Origin: Massariosphaeria phaeospora
Taxonomy: Eukaryota > Ascomycota > Dothideomycetes > Pleosporales
Reading direction: 5' to 3'
Assembly: GCA_011032825.1 (NCBI GenBank)
Contig: JAADJZ010000011.1
Coordinates: forward strand, 496,001 to 560,000
Length of the DNA stretch: 64,000 nt
In this document: in pieces, positions 42,998 to 54,709 of the stretch
Layout of the letters: each line of letters opens with the position of its first letter
Position numbering within the stretch: position 1 is the stretch's first letter
Translations under genes and position numbers: made by a program
Notes under the pieces: generated by a model
Database searches by the model: none
Told to the model about the DNA's origin: nothing
The model's input: only the letters and a program-made list of their open reading frames with translations

Positions 42998-44490
42998 ATG
43001 CACGACCTCCGCCGCCAGGTGCTCGAGAGTGGCAAAACCGTGTCACGCAAGGCACGCTCCCGTATCGCCTCGGGCACGCCCTCCAAGGTCAGCTCCGCTG
43101 TCAACTCGCCAGCGCACTCTCGGGCTACGTCGCGCAATCCAAGCCGACAAAATTCGGATGATGAAGACGATCTGAGCGACGGAACAGCGTGGAGGTGAGG
43201 GAGATTCCTGGAGTACTCTTTGCGCCTGCGCGCACAGATTCTCTATTCGCTGCTGTGCTGGAGAATGTGCGCTAACGGGTCTCTTGGGCAGTACCAACTC
43301 TATCGACGACCTCCTGAACGGCGAGGATGGTGACCTTCCGATCGACGCGTGGAAGTCAGAGCTAAAAACCCGCGTCGAGCAGATCATCGACCGGAAGCGC
43401 AGCAGCACCGAGGGCCGCGCTGATAGCCTGGCCGCCTACGCGCGCATTCTCATGGCGAGATACGCGAAGAACGACATTGATAACCGCATCCGCGAACTGC
43501 TGCCTTCCATGATCTGGAGCATCAAGTCAGAGGCCACTGAACGCGAGACAGTTGCAGCTCTCAAGGGTATGGCAGTCGACGTTGTGCCTATAGGGTCTAG
43601 CTAAAATTCCACCAGCGCTTGCCGTCACGGTTGTCACAATCGACTCAGACGATATCTATGATTCCGTTGCCGACCTCCTCAAACGCACCATATCCGACTC
43701 CGGCTCCACTCCAATCAAGGCTAACGCCATCCACGCTCTCGGCATAGCTGCGTTCCTGGGCGGCGCATCCGAAGACGAGATGGAAGACATTATGGCCCTT
43801 TTGTTGGAGATCATCGAATCCGATGGCCTCTCAGTCGATGCCCACGACGAAGGCTCGGTGGTGATCGCTGCCCTGGAAGAATGGGGCCTGCTTGCCACTC
43901 AAATCGATGACTTGGAAAACGCTACTGAGGCTGCCATGGAAGCGTTTGTCGACCAGCTACAAAGCTCAGACTCCGGCGTTCAGATTGCTGCTGGCGAGAA
44001 CATTGCTCTTCTCTACGAGAAGTCATATACACCGCTCGAAGAAGATGAGGAAATCTCCGACGAGGGACTCGATTCGGATGATGATGAGCCACGAACGGGG
44101 AGGATGGTCAAGCGCTATCACGTTTACCGCCGGCAAGACCAGCTCATTCATACTCTCGACGAGCTCGCGAACATCTCTACACGCAAGATCTCGAAGAAAG
44201 ACCGCAAGACGCTCCATTCGTCCTTTGCTGATATCCGAAACTCGGTTGAAAAGCCGGCGCGCGGACCCAAGTATTCCACAGCACTAGATCAGGAGACTGG
44301 CAGGTCCTATGGTGGCGGCAGGATGAAGGTCAAGATCAACCGCAGCGTCGAAGTGCGTATCGACAGGTGGTGGAAACTGCAGAGACTCAACGCCTTGCGA
44401 CGGGTGCTGCAGGGAGGCTTCACGTACCACTACGACGAGAACGAGGTGGTGTCCGGGTGCTTGCCGTTCTCAATGACCAGCAAGCGCTAG
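42998..44490 (+). CDS. interferon-related developmental regulator (IFRD) family protein
   Basis: Homologue of the animal IFRD1/IFRD2 family; the animal proteins act in transcription control and on ribosomes, while the fungal role is not established. Three exons: 42998-43194, 43292-43566 and 43616-44490, giving 448 residues. The N-terminal 65 residues are basic and serine-rich (RRQVLESGKTVSRKARSR). After the first join come STNSIDDLLNG and a helical-repeat region (LPSMIWSIKSEATERETVAALKALAVTV, ANAIHALGIAAFLGG). An acidic loop (EEDEEISDEGLDSDDDEP) precedes the C-terminal conserved box KYSTALDQETGRSY...KINRSVEVRIDRWWKLQRL. The intron at 43567-43615 has a GCTAAA branch-like site. Confidence 0.88.
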
Positions 44491-45185
44491 AGAGATGGCC
44501 CAGAAGTTGACGTGCTGGGGCTGCTGCATTGTTGCCACGATGCATAGTAGGATGATGAGACTCCTGTTATTGGATTCGGCAGGACATGGGAAGCAGGATG
44601 CAGGGGTTTTTGGTGTTTCTTTTGCATTTCCTCTGATGTTTTACGCGCTCATGCAATACCCATATACCTTATTATCATTTCGGGACCTGGGAGCAATGGG
44701 TTAGGTCTTGCATATGCATTGAGCACCATCATCGGTTTCCCTACAGGAGTTGGGTTGACGATTCGCGTCCTGTCCGTCACGGGCTTTTTTTGCGAGGGGC
44801 ACGGGTGCAGAACCCCGCCTTGCCCCTCACTCCCTTATTACATACATACATTCACAACTTACCAACGTCAGACTCCTGAGCGGTGTAGAAGCGAACACTA
44901 TCTATGCCCTACCTTCAAACAACCGGTGTACCAACAACAAATTAGAACCCAGGCAATTGGTTGTCCGTAGCTGCCTGCAGGGTCGGCTTGGCGTAACCGT
45001 AGCTGCGGTGTGGAAGCTTCTGGTAGCCTTTGCTTTGCCGCGAGCTTTTTCTCAGCCTCACCCCACACTGAAGCTTCAAACCCGATCTTACTTGTAGTCC
45101 ACCTCAGAAATCTGCTCTGACTTTTGGCGTCTTTGTGAACTGAGAGTAGCTGGTCTTACTAGGGTCGACTTGACAGCAAGCAATC
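44491..45185. other. intergenic region, IFRD 3' flank / Cpr6 promoter
   Basis: 695 bp. Nothing recognisable beyond the flank of two genes read in the same direction. GGAAGCTTCTGGTAGC near 45012 resembles a weak heat-shock-element core (nGAAn/nTTCn), which would suit a Cyp40 gene, but a single partial match is thin evidence. Confidence 0.4.
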
Positions 45186-46830
45186 ATGGCGTCCGAGACT
45201 AGTAAGCGGGCCCATAACTTGCGACGGGGCTTCCAACACGAGCTTCGTGAGGGCGAGAAATAGAGCTAATTAGTCTACAGAGCGTTCAAGGGTCTTCTTC
45301 GATCTTACGATCGGTGGCTCGAGGGCTGGTCGTGTTGCTTTTGAGCTTGTAAGTGGAATGGGTCGAGAGAAGATAATCTGAGTTAACAAACTACAGTACA
45401 ATGACAGTATGTTTCCTTACTTCTCACTCCTCCAACTCCGAATTCTATACACTACCTACGGATCCCCTCCTATCTTCCTCCCCAGGAGCCCGACCACCCA
45501 CACTACCTACCACACTACCTACCACACCACCCCTACGATATCATCATGCTGACCACACACAGTCGTCCCCAAGACCGCCGAGAACTTCCGCGCGCTCTGC
45601 ACCGGAGAGAAGGGCGAAGGCAAAGCCGGAAAGCCACTACACTACAAGGGTGCTGTCTTCCACCGCGTCATCAAGGGGTTCATGATCCAGGGTGGAGACT
45701 TCACAGCTGGCAACGGGACTGGTGGCGAGAGCATATATGGCGAAAAATTTGACGATGAGAATTTCGAGTCGTTGCATGAGAAGCCGTTCTTGCTAAGCAT
45801 GGCAAACTCTGGACCAGGTATGTCTTCCAAAGGTGCCGCTTACCGACGATGGGATCAGTGGACTGCAGGAAACGGGACAGGGCAGGCCAAAGAGACTTGT
45901 TCAGGTCTGCAGTAGCATCAGCCATCCATTTCCTCCGAGTGTAGCTTATGAGAACTTGGATTTAAAACAAAAGAGCTAACGTGTTCGGTCTGCAGGTACC
46001 AATGGCTCCCAATTCTTCGTCACAACCGTCCCCACACCGCATCTCGACAACAAGCACGTCGTGTTCGGTGAAGTCATTAGCGGCAAAAGCATCATCCGGC
46101 GGATCGAGAACCTCAAGACCCAAAGCGGTGACAAGCCGTGGGAAGAGGCAGCCATTCTTGGTAAACTCCCCCATACTAGCACACCAAGCCTTTCGGAAAC
46201 TCTAACACTACTATTCCAGACTGCGGCGAGCTTACTGGTGACGACTACCACAAGGCAACCGAGAAGGTCGCAGACCCAACCGGCGACCCTTACGAAGACT
46301 ACCCCGAGGACCAGAAGGCTGATACTGAGGAATGGAAAGGCGAGCAGATACTGCAAATCGCCACCGAGCTCAAAGACCTCGGCAACAAAGCCTTCAAGAA
46401 CTCCAACCTGCAACTCGGCCTGGCCAAATACCAAAAGGCGCTGCGCTACCTGCACGAGTACCCCGCGGCGCTCGACACCGACGCCCCCGACCTGGGCGAC
46501 AAACTCAACGCCCTCAAGATCTCGCTGTACTCCAACACCGCACTGCTGCAGAACAAACTCGGCCAGCACAGCGAGGCCGCCGACAGCGCGACCAAGGCGC
46601 TGGACATCGCGGGCATTTCCGACAAGGACAAGGCTAAGGCGTACTTCCGGCGCGCGCAGGCCCGGATCGTCAAAAAGAACGAGGACGAGGCGCTTGCGGA
46701 CTTGAATGCCGCGATCAAGTGCGCGCCGGGCGATGCGGCGATCCTGAAGGAGCTCGACGTGCTCAAGACGAAGGTCAGGGATCGGAAGGAGAAGGAGAAG
46801 AAGGCGTACAAGAATGCGTTTGACCTTTGA
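45186..46830 (+). CDS. CPR6: Cyclophilin-40 peptidyl-prolyl isomerase (Cpr6/Cpr7 type)
   Basis: Hsp90 co-chaperone with prolyl isomerase activity. Six exons: 45186-45201, 45281-45348, 45397-45406, 45563-45817, 45996-46160 and 46220-46830, giving 374 residues (yeast Cpr6 371). Exon 3 is only 10 nt and supplies YND plus the first base of Ile in [14 protein letters not shown]. The cyclophilin domain (about 8-175) has the catalytic text [25 protein letters not shown] and NGSQFFVTT, with its arginine, phenylalanine and glutamine in place. The TPR region (about 220-365) includes [34 protein letters not shown] and [11 protein letters not shown]. The clamp residues for the Hsp90 MEEVD tail are plausible in these helices. 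It ends AYKNAFDL, without a targeting signal, so cytosolic. Confidence 0.95.
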
Positions 46831-48112
46831 GTGGAGCGGTGCGAGAGTCTCAAGGGCACGCCACAAGTACCATCGATGAGGAATTGGTGACTGAGTCGAT
46901 AAGATGTGCTGTGAGGGCTTGGACGCAGTGCTGTGGTGGGTGGACTCTTCTGGGACTACCTACCTTGCATGCCGTATTTCCGATCATGGAACGGTCATGT
47001 CGTGTCTTACGGCGGGCGGTTGGCGACAGCTCTTTTTGGTGCCAGAAAGTAGATTCCTAATTCGTGAAAACGAGAATAGATACTACTGATGCGAAATGTC
47101 AAGCTTATGCAAAAAGGGAGGGTCAAAGGTGCATAACCTATGCACTCAGTCACACTGTACATGCAAAATGTCGATATCATCATGATCATGCATGGAAGTT
47201 GATGCTACGCAATTTTCGAGTTCCAAAAATCCAATGATAGCCTCCCTCGCTCCCTCGCTCGCGCACTCGCAACCAAACCAAACCAAAACGCAACCCAATA
47301 TCTACGCTACGCTACGCTACGTTACGCTGAAAGACAAAGACACAAAAAACCGTTTAGGGGAAAAACCATGCCCAACCAGGCCACTGATTCTGATCTTCTC
47401 AGCCATCATCATCATCATCATCATCATCTATCCGTCTACCGAGACCGCCCGGCATGCATCTATGTATGCAAGTCCATCAAGCCAAGCCAAGCCAAGCCAC
47501 CCAGTCAACCAGTTCTCACCGCCGCCGCTCTGTCCCCCTCCCCCTCCGCACAGCAAAACCCGCTAAACACATTGACTAACTGACCAGGGAAGAAAGCGAA
47601 AACACGCGGGACGATAAGAGGGAGAATGCTTTTTGGGGAATGTTGGTGTATGTATGGATATGCTATGCGTGGTGTTGGAGAAGGATGAGGGGAGGGGAGT
47701 GTGGTATGCAAGTCATGTCGAGTCGAGCTAACCTCAGCGGAAAAGGAGACAGAAAAGACAAGTATTCCCGCCCTCCGTCTAACCAAGCCAGGTTCTATAC
47801 AGGGCGAAGCAAACGCAACCAACCGCCCGTGAGAGGAAATAATGCGATGCGATGCGATGCGGAACGGAAAGGTACGGAGCGGTACGATACGGTGCCAAGT
47901 GCGGTGCGCGATCCAACGCTGCTCTCGATCTCTCGCGCAAGCCAACGTTGCCATGCACTGCCATCCCAATCCAATCACTCTCGACCCAACAACTGCCCCG
48001 CGCTCTTACGCCGCCGGACTTCCGCGTTGCTCGTGCTCGTGCTCGCGCTCTTCTTGGAGCTATCCTCGTCTCCCGCACTGGTATTGAACCGGCCGGGAAA
48101 CCAGGCCTCGAG
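46831..48112. other. convergent intergenic region with simple repeats
   Basis: 1.28 kb between the Cpr6 and RasGAP stop codons. It holds an (ATC)n run at about 47405-47429, CGCTACGCTACGCTACGTTACG near 47310-47330, an AAGCCAAGCCAAGCC run near 47480, and GCGATGCGATGCGATGCGG near 47843-47861. Frames here are translations of such repeats. No gene is supported. Confidence 0.55.
47405..47429. repeat. ATC trinucleotide microsatellite
   Basis: About eight uninterrupted ATC/CAT units in the 3' intergenic region between Cpr6 and the RasGAP gene. Non-coding. Confidence 0.8.
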
Positions 48113-51100
48113 TCACCACTCCGCAGGCGGCGGCGGCCCACCACCAGCAGCATCCGCGTTGCTTCGCCCGCGCGCACTGAGATGCGAGTTGTAATCGCCG
48201 AGCGAGGACCCGGCGCCGCGCTCGCTGCGGTCGACACTGCGGTCTCGGTCTTTGCCCTTGTCCTTGTCCTTATCCTTGTCTTTATCTTTATCTTTGTCCT
48301 TGCGTTTCCGGGGGAAGGGCAGCACGCCGCGGAAGCCATGGTGGCGATCCTTGCGCTCTTTTTGCACGGGGTCTTTGGAGAAGGCGGGGAGGGCTGTGGT
48401 ATATTCCTCCTCTCGTATGGAGCCGGTTTCGGAGCCTTCGATGCTGTGGTCGCCGGCGGAGCGTGGCGGGCGGTAGAAGGGGGAGTGCGACATGGCGGCG
48501 CTCATGGCGCTGGTGTTGATGTGTGTGTTTGGGTTGGCGTATGTGAAGGAGCCGGTTGAGGCGGAGGCGTGGGTGTGGGTTTGCGGGTACGAGGGGCCGG
48601 GCGCCATGTGTAGGCCGTCGCTGGAACCGGGTGGTGTTTCTTCGGCGGCTGAAGCGGAGGCGCTGGCGGATGTTGAGGCGGGTTGCGAGGCGGCTATTGA
48701 TTCGCTTGGAGAGGGGGCGTAGCCTGCGTCTCTTGATACCCTATCCCCGTAAGGAGTTGAGAGGGAGAAGGTGTTTGAGAATGTTGAGGTGACTGAACTA
48801 GCAGATGCTGCGATTGAATTGCTTTGCTGATGCCGAACCTTGGGCGGTCGGATAGGTTTCATCGTAACAGGCGTGCTTGTTGAGGAGGAAGATGTTTGTT
48901 CGTCCCCACCCGGTGACGTTGGCATACTTTCCCTCTCCTCCTCTTTGATCATGCTCTTATTCCGTGTTGCTGCACCTCGACCGGAATCGATCAACGACGC
49001 AGACCCTTGTAGCTGCTCAACTAGCTCTTCCCATTTCACACTTAACGATGACGAAGGTCGCTCGGCACGTTCGGCACGGTTCAAACACTCGTGTGTACGT
49101 TCTTGAAGCGTTCCACATATTTGATGAAAGCGAAGCAAATCGCCGTCCGTTGTTTGGATGTTCGGTGCACTACTTTTTGTGTTATCCAACCACAAATCGA
49201 CCAGAGCTGCAAAGTTACGCGCGTGGTCGACAAGGTAAGGTAGCGACGGGAATCCTTCGCGTGAGGTGGGTGGAAGCCGTTGGAGTATTGCTAAAGGTGT
49301 ACTATATGAGGGTGGAATGGGCGGTGCGGATAACGCGCTGGATGGTATCGAGCATATGTTGTCCAGATACGTCTTGAACTCCTGACGATGTGAAGATAGA
49401 AAAACGTTCATAGGTTCCATCCAGGCCTCTTTGGTGCCAAAAGAAGACATATTTGCCAGGCCTTGAAGTGATTTCGCGATGAGGGTAAATGTTCTTCTTG
49501 CTTTCGGCTTGGGATGGTCTGTAAACACAGAAATGTTAGCAAGTGGAAAAGAAAGCGCAGGAAATAGGGCCAGGTTGGAGTCGCTTACCCTTTAGCAGGC
49601 CAAAGAGTTTCGGATTGAGGACTGCTGGGACGAAGAAACGAAGAAACAGGAAGCCCGAGACAGAGCTGTATTTGACCGTACGTAAAAAGTCGCCATAGCG
49701 GTCCTCGGCGCACGCACGAATGTGCCGGAATATCAGACGCAACTCCTGGGGGCAGCGAGGCGTCGAGTTGTAGATAGCGCGCCATACGTCTTCGGTGAGG
49801 TTGATCAGTCGTCTCCAGTTCCGGTCAAGTTCGTGCTGTGATGTGATCTTATTGGGGTCCACTTCGCACTCGGGATCTTTTTCGTTGATCTCACGAAGCT
49901 TGTCCGACAAAGTCTCTTCAAGGTACTCTTTGCCAAGGCGCTTCATGTGGAAATCCAACGATTTTGTGAGCAGGGTATTGCCCCGAAACAATAAGTTAGC
50001 CTCTAGCTTGGCGTTATTTCCCATATCTCTCACGAAGAGTTCTCGATCGCTTGAGGACCCGAACGTCGACTCATTAGAGTCACTAGAGCCTAGTCTCTTG
50101 CTGAAGCGTAAACGGCTAGCCGGCGTCTCCTTCAGGGTCCCGTCTATCTCTTCCTCTACAAGCGCCATGATCCATTCACCAGCCTGGCCCGAGACTTGAA
50201 AGATGTTAAGAAGATATTCGGACAGTTTCTTGAGCTCGTTGGGGACCATCTGTGCGATTTGTAACGTAAGGCCATTAGAGAAGCGGTGGAGAAGCTCGGA
50301 CATGGGCTGGTAGTCGCGTGCCATGAGTATTACACACTCTTCTGCACTGACCTTGACCAGCACTTCGCCGACGCTGTTCCCGTACATATTGACCAGCGGC
50401 CACCACTTCTCTATCTCCTGGTTTGGGCCTAAATCGTCAAGATACACATCCGTTTTTCCGCATGTTTGGTCAAAAGATACGCCGGCAAAGCCACCGGCAC
50501 CGTCAGCGGTGAACGAGTCGGAGCTCAATTGAGTCTCGTAGAGGTTTTTCTCGCCGCGTTGCTGATTAGGAGGCCGCTTCTTCAGCAGAAGTGACGCTGT
50601 CGAGAGAACAGCGGGGAGGTCGTGGAACTCGAACTCTTCTCGCCAAAACGGACTGTTGCCTTCGGCCTTGGCCATGGTACGCGCTCTGGTTTCTCCATCC
50701 AGTAGAACTTCTACAAAATATCCTCCCAAGTGCGAGGTAGCTGATGACGAAGGCCGAGCGGACATGACGTTGTCGCTCACCTTGGGGCTGATTGGCGGCA
50801 TCAGCCGTGCCTCAATGATCCTAACGAACAGCGATCGCTCCATGCGAAACATATCTTGCGTGCCAAATGACGGGGACAGAGCTCCCTCCTCATTCAAAGT
50901 AGGCTGTTTAGGCCCATACAATTGCGGTATAGTAAATGCGCGCAATAATACTATCCATACCTCGTAAAGCACTCGTGACTCGAGTGATAAGAAAATAGGA
51001 CGTAGCAATGATAATGATGTAGATGTAGAGGTATACTGCGGATAGATAGCAATGCAGAATTCGTTATCCAGAACAGATGGGTCTAGTCGTTGGACCGCGC

Positions 51101-52379
51101 ATCGGGACAACTGGGATAGCTGGACGACAGAAACTAGCGTTACGTCCGTGTCAGAATACAGCTTGAGCTCTCCGTTCTCTCGGAGGGTGCAAGAGACTCG
51201 CCTCCACCGGCGCGAGCCGTGGCTTTGTATTCGATAAGCTTGGGGTCTGGGGACTCCGTTCTTGGGAGTTCCTGTGTTGCTATACGTGACACTAGTATCC
51301 CAGTAGATCATCTTGCCGACTTTGATGATTGGCGCCTCTTTCAATAGCGACACCTCGGAGTGTCTTCTGCTGTCGCCTAGACGTCGTTCTGTGACCATGG
51401 AAGTCTGCGGCTTGGCCATTTTGTTATGGATGCCTTTCGGCCGGATGGGCTGCCAGCAGAGCAGCGCAGCAAACCACGACTCGAATTCTTCTTGGGTAGG
51501 CGGTCGGAGATAGACTTCTAGTTTTGAGTTGTGGCCTAGTACGTGGATATATGCTGTGTACGCTTCGGCATCGTATGCACTCTTTACTCGGCACCCTCTC
51601 AGATCTGGGATCAACGTCCTATGGTAGGAATTGTCACTCTTAGGCTCATACACTAGACTCCCTGCCTCTTCGTTGATGTAGCAGTATGACAGCGACCACG
51701 GATTGGCCTCGCCCCGTCTGAAGGCGAGCATACCTTGCATCTTGCCGCAGGTGGACCGCATCAGCTTCAGCACCTTCCTTGCATCAGACGCAGGGACTGA
51801 CGACACCCACGAGTCTGGCTGCGCATTGGACGAGGCGGCAGCCGGAACTGGCGAGGCAGTGCGATGGGGCTGCTTCACGAGACGACCTCGATTCGAGCTG
51901 GAGGTGCGCGGGGGCGGCGGTTGCTGCGGTGATGCAGCAGAGACGGTCGAGGGGTGTCCGATCGAAGTGACGACCGATTCCTCCAGGCTCTGAAAGGTGG
52001 CAGAGGCCGTGCTGTGTACTGACCCGATGCGGTGCCGGCTGGTCACAAACAGATTGGGGGGGGATCTGTCCCGGGTCGAGCGCTCGTCCAGTGTCCGCGT
52101 GCGAGGCCGCGTGTGCGAGTCTCTCGCCGACCGGAGCGAGTACTCGGCGTCATTGGAGTTGGCGCGAGCGACATAGGTGCGCGGGTTGCCGGAGCGCGAG
52201 GGCTGGGTGGTGTTGGAGTGCGGCGAGATGGGCGGGGAGATGTAGTTGTCGTAGTTCTGGCGCGCGACGCCGTCCTCGGGAATCGAGTCGGGCGTGACGG
52301 CGCGGATGGTGACGGGGGTGTAGGTGCCGCGCTCGTCGCCGCGCTCCTTCCTGTTGCGCCTGCTCGGTCGCTGCTCCAT
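48113..52379 (-). CDS. Ras-type GTPase-activating protein, Bud2/Cla2-like (PH, C2, RasGAP)
   Basis: GAP for a small Ras/Rap-like GTPase; the yeast relative Bud2 acts on Rsr1 in bud-site selection and in filamentous fungi relatives affect polarity. Two exons: 52379-49589 and 49518-48113, giving 1398 residues. A disordered N-terminus is followed by a PH-like region (about 210-320), a second PH-like stretch, and a C2 domain (about 518-645: LFVRIIEARLMPP, PFWREEFEFHDLP). The RasGAP domain (about 690-1080) contains LFRGNTLLTKSLDFHMK near 798 and the signature FLFLRFFVPAVLNPKLFGLL near 913. The intron joins GLLK to DHPKPKARRTFTLIAKSLQ. The C-terminal 300 residues are low-complexity and contain a lysine-aspartate repeat (KDKDKDKDKDKDKDKGKDRD). 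The GTPase partner is inferred from the family. Confidence 0.93.
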
Positions 52380-53623
52380 GGCGGTCGTCGGGCGGTCGTG
52401 TCAGCTACCTAGGGCCGCCTCAGTCGCTGTTGCGTGGCATTGACAGCTCCCCGAAGTGCCAGCAGAGACGCGGCCAACCGTCACCGGCGGATCGAGGGAG
52501 AGCGGCGAGAGGTGGTGGGCACTGTTCCAATGGCCAGGCGCATGTCGGCCTCCAGACGGGGGCAGCGTTGGGCAGAGTAGCGGGCGCCGGCGGGGCAGCA
52601 CGCTGGGCTGGCTGGTCGAGCGGGCGTCAGAAGATGGCAGAGGCGGCCCGGCGCATGGCCAGCGCGGGCGGGGTGCGAGGGTGGAGAGCTGAGGGCGCGA
52701 GGCGGCGAGACGAAGACGACGGCGGGTACGAGGTGCAGGTGGTGGTGCGGGTGCGGGTGCGAGGCCTAGGGACGACGACGTCCAGGTGCTACCGTCGACT
52801 CAGGACTGTAGGTAAATTGGGCTTGGCCGGCTTCCGCCAGTTCCCCAGCTAGCACTACGACACTTTGATGCTAGTCTGGACTCTGGAGACGGCACTGCAC
52901 TGACTGCAACGACGCTCCAGCTCATCGACGCTGACGCTTCAAGGCTAAGCGGAAGAAAAAAGGGCCATTCGGTCGGACTGCATATCCAAACGATTCCAAC
53001 GCTTTGCAACCATGCCGGCACCGCTCCTTGCCCTCGAGCAGCAGCGACCACAATCGTCACGCCAGGGTCAGGCACCGCGACCGCGAGTCCACCAGCGCCG
53101 CCCATCGCACACCCTCCCACACTCTCCCCCTCGCCGCGGAGGCAAGTCAAGCCGAGACCGGGCGAATCAGACCCTGCAGTCGCCATGTTGGCACCGCGTC
53201 GAGTCATGATTCTCGCGGGCACGAACTGCAAGGAACCACGGCGCCATCCACTCGCTGCAAATCATGATCGGCCCAAAAAACGAATCATGTCATTCTCGTG
53301 CTGCCCGCGACAAGACCCTACCTGACACTACCTCTCAGCCAGCCAAACATCCAGTCTAGCCCACTACGCCCAACAAGACGCCGCTGTCCGTTCCACGTAC
53401 ATGGTCCGTACTGGTGCACTGAAGGAAACATTTCAGAAAACCCCCCAAACAAATCTGTAGTGTGGATATCCCAACCAAGCTCCTGTCGGCCCAATCAACA
53501 TGTTTCCCTGCGGCCCCGAAATTGCCCTACCAACAAGGACCAACATATATCAGTCTGTCCCTCGCTCTGACCCCTCATAACCACATTCTACTCAACAACG
53601 ACCCACCTGCATCGACGTCTTCC
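52380..53623. other. upstream region of the RasGAP gene
   Basis: 1.24 kb that should hold the RasGAP promoter and 5' leader and the 3' flank of the disordered-protein gene. GC-rich near the start codon, with GGTGGTGGTGCGGGTGCGGGTGCG near 52737-52758. Long frames are arginine/alanine-rich artefacts of GC content. No gene is seen. Confidence 0.5.
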
Positions 53624-54709
53624 TCATCTGAACGGAGGCTGGTCGGCTGTGCTGTCTTCCAGATTGCCCGCGCTCAATGGCTGAGCTTTCGCTCCACTAA
53701 GGTCGCCGGAGCGCGTCTTTCGCAGAGCTTGACGCATCGTCTCAATCTGCAGATCCCCACCCAGCGGCGGGCTCTGGGCGCCGAGGGTTGTTGTCGTGGT
53801 AGGGCTGCCGGGAGTCCGGGCGGCTTTACTTGCCAGGTAGTCTACTCCCATCTCAGACGTGGCACCACTTGTGGGCGGAGACGCGCTGAAACCGTGAGAG
53901 GAGGCGGGGGAGCGAACCGGGGAAGGCGATCGATTAGCTGTCGACGACATGCTGAGGAACTGCACCGCATCCCGGTCGCTCTCGACGTGCTCAGCTTGCA
54001 CCACGTCCGCAAACGAAATAAAGCTCAGGCGTCGCGGGTCTGTCGTGTCCAGTGATCCGTAGTTGGGATTCGAGGCTTCGCTCGCGTCGGCCAGACCGGA
54101 CCCGGAGAAGTCGTCCTGGGCCAGCGAGGGCGAGTAGACCGGATCTGTCACGCTACCGCCGACAGCTGTGACAGCAGGCTGGTGTGCGGTATGCATCACG
54201 ATCTCCACGTCGTCGGGGTTCAGATGATCGTCGGTTATTGCTAGCGACGACGCATCCAATGCTGCTGGTATGTGGTCTTCCGTCTTGATATGTGCCGGGA
54301 TCGCAGGCGACTCTTCGGGCTCCTGCACGTTTCGCTCGAAGATTTGGGACGACGCTGGAGAGTGGAGCCCCGGAGAGGTCGATCGAACGCGGCGATTGGG
54401 CGATGCTGCAATACTCGTCGGGTTGAGGCGGGGGCTGCCGCGGGGAGAGGGTCTACGGTCGGCAGCAGGCGTTGAGAGGGGCGGCGACGGCAGGAGAGTA
54501 TGAGCAGGCGTGGGTGCCATCCTTTCCGACTCCCGATTATCCTCGTCTTTGGCGAGGTCCTTGCCCAAACCAAACAACTTGCGCTTGCCTTTAGCAAGGA
54601 GGCTCGATTGGTCGTCCTCAGGGCTCTTGCTTTCGGTAAGCAGAGGCACCGCCGAGGAATGCGGGCTGGGTCCCCGAGGTGTCGATTGCGATGTCCCTGC
54701 GGCACTCAT
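53624..54709 (-). CDS. disordered serine/proline-rich protein, 361 aa
   Basis: Uninterrupted frame beginning MSAAGTSQSTPRGPSPHSSA and ending STADQPPFR. It is largely low-complexity (SP, TP and SS dipeptides), which would make many proline-directed kinase sites. Two segments look conserved rather than random: AKGKRKLFGLGKDLAKDED near the N-terminus and DPRRLSFISFADVVQAEHVE in the middle; the latter reads like a short folded or docking motif. Near the C-terminus is LQIETMRQALRKTRSGDLSG. I do not recognise a named family; I believe similar proteins occur in related fungi but cannot check. It has no signal peptide or membrane span. Confidence 0.65.
   Translation of the reverse strand: MSAAGTSQSTPRGPSPHSSAVPLLTESKSPEDDQSSLLAKGKRKLFGLGKDLAKDEDNRESERMAPTPAHTLLPSPPLSTPAADRRPSPRGSPRLNPTSIAASPNRRVRSTSPGLHSPASSQIFERNVQEPEESPAIPAHIKTEDHIPAALDASSLAITDDHLNPDDVEIVMHTAHQPAVTAVGGSVTDPVYSPSLAQDDFSGSGLADASEASNPNYGSLDTTDPRRLSFISFADVVQAEHVESDRDAVQFLSMSSTANRSPSPVRSPASSHGFSASPPTSGATSEMGVDYLASKAARTPGSPTTTTTLGAQSPPLGGDLQIETMRQALRKTRSGDLSGAKAQPLSAGNLEDSTADQPPFR

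Noticed and set aside
45976..46866. 296-codon minus-strand frame over Cpr6
   Set aside because: Antisense to the cyclophilin/TPR exons, repetitive hydrophobic text, no domain.
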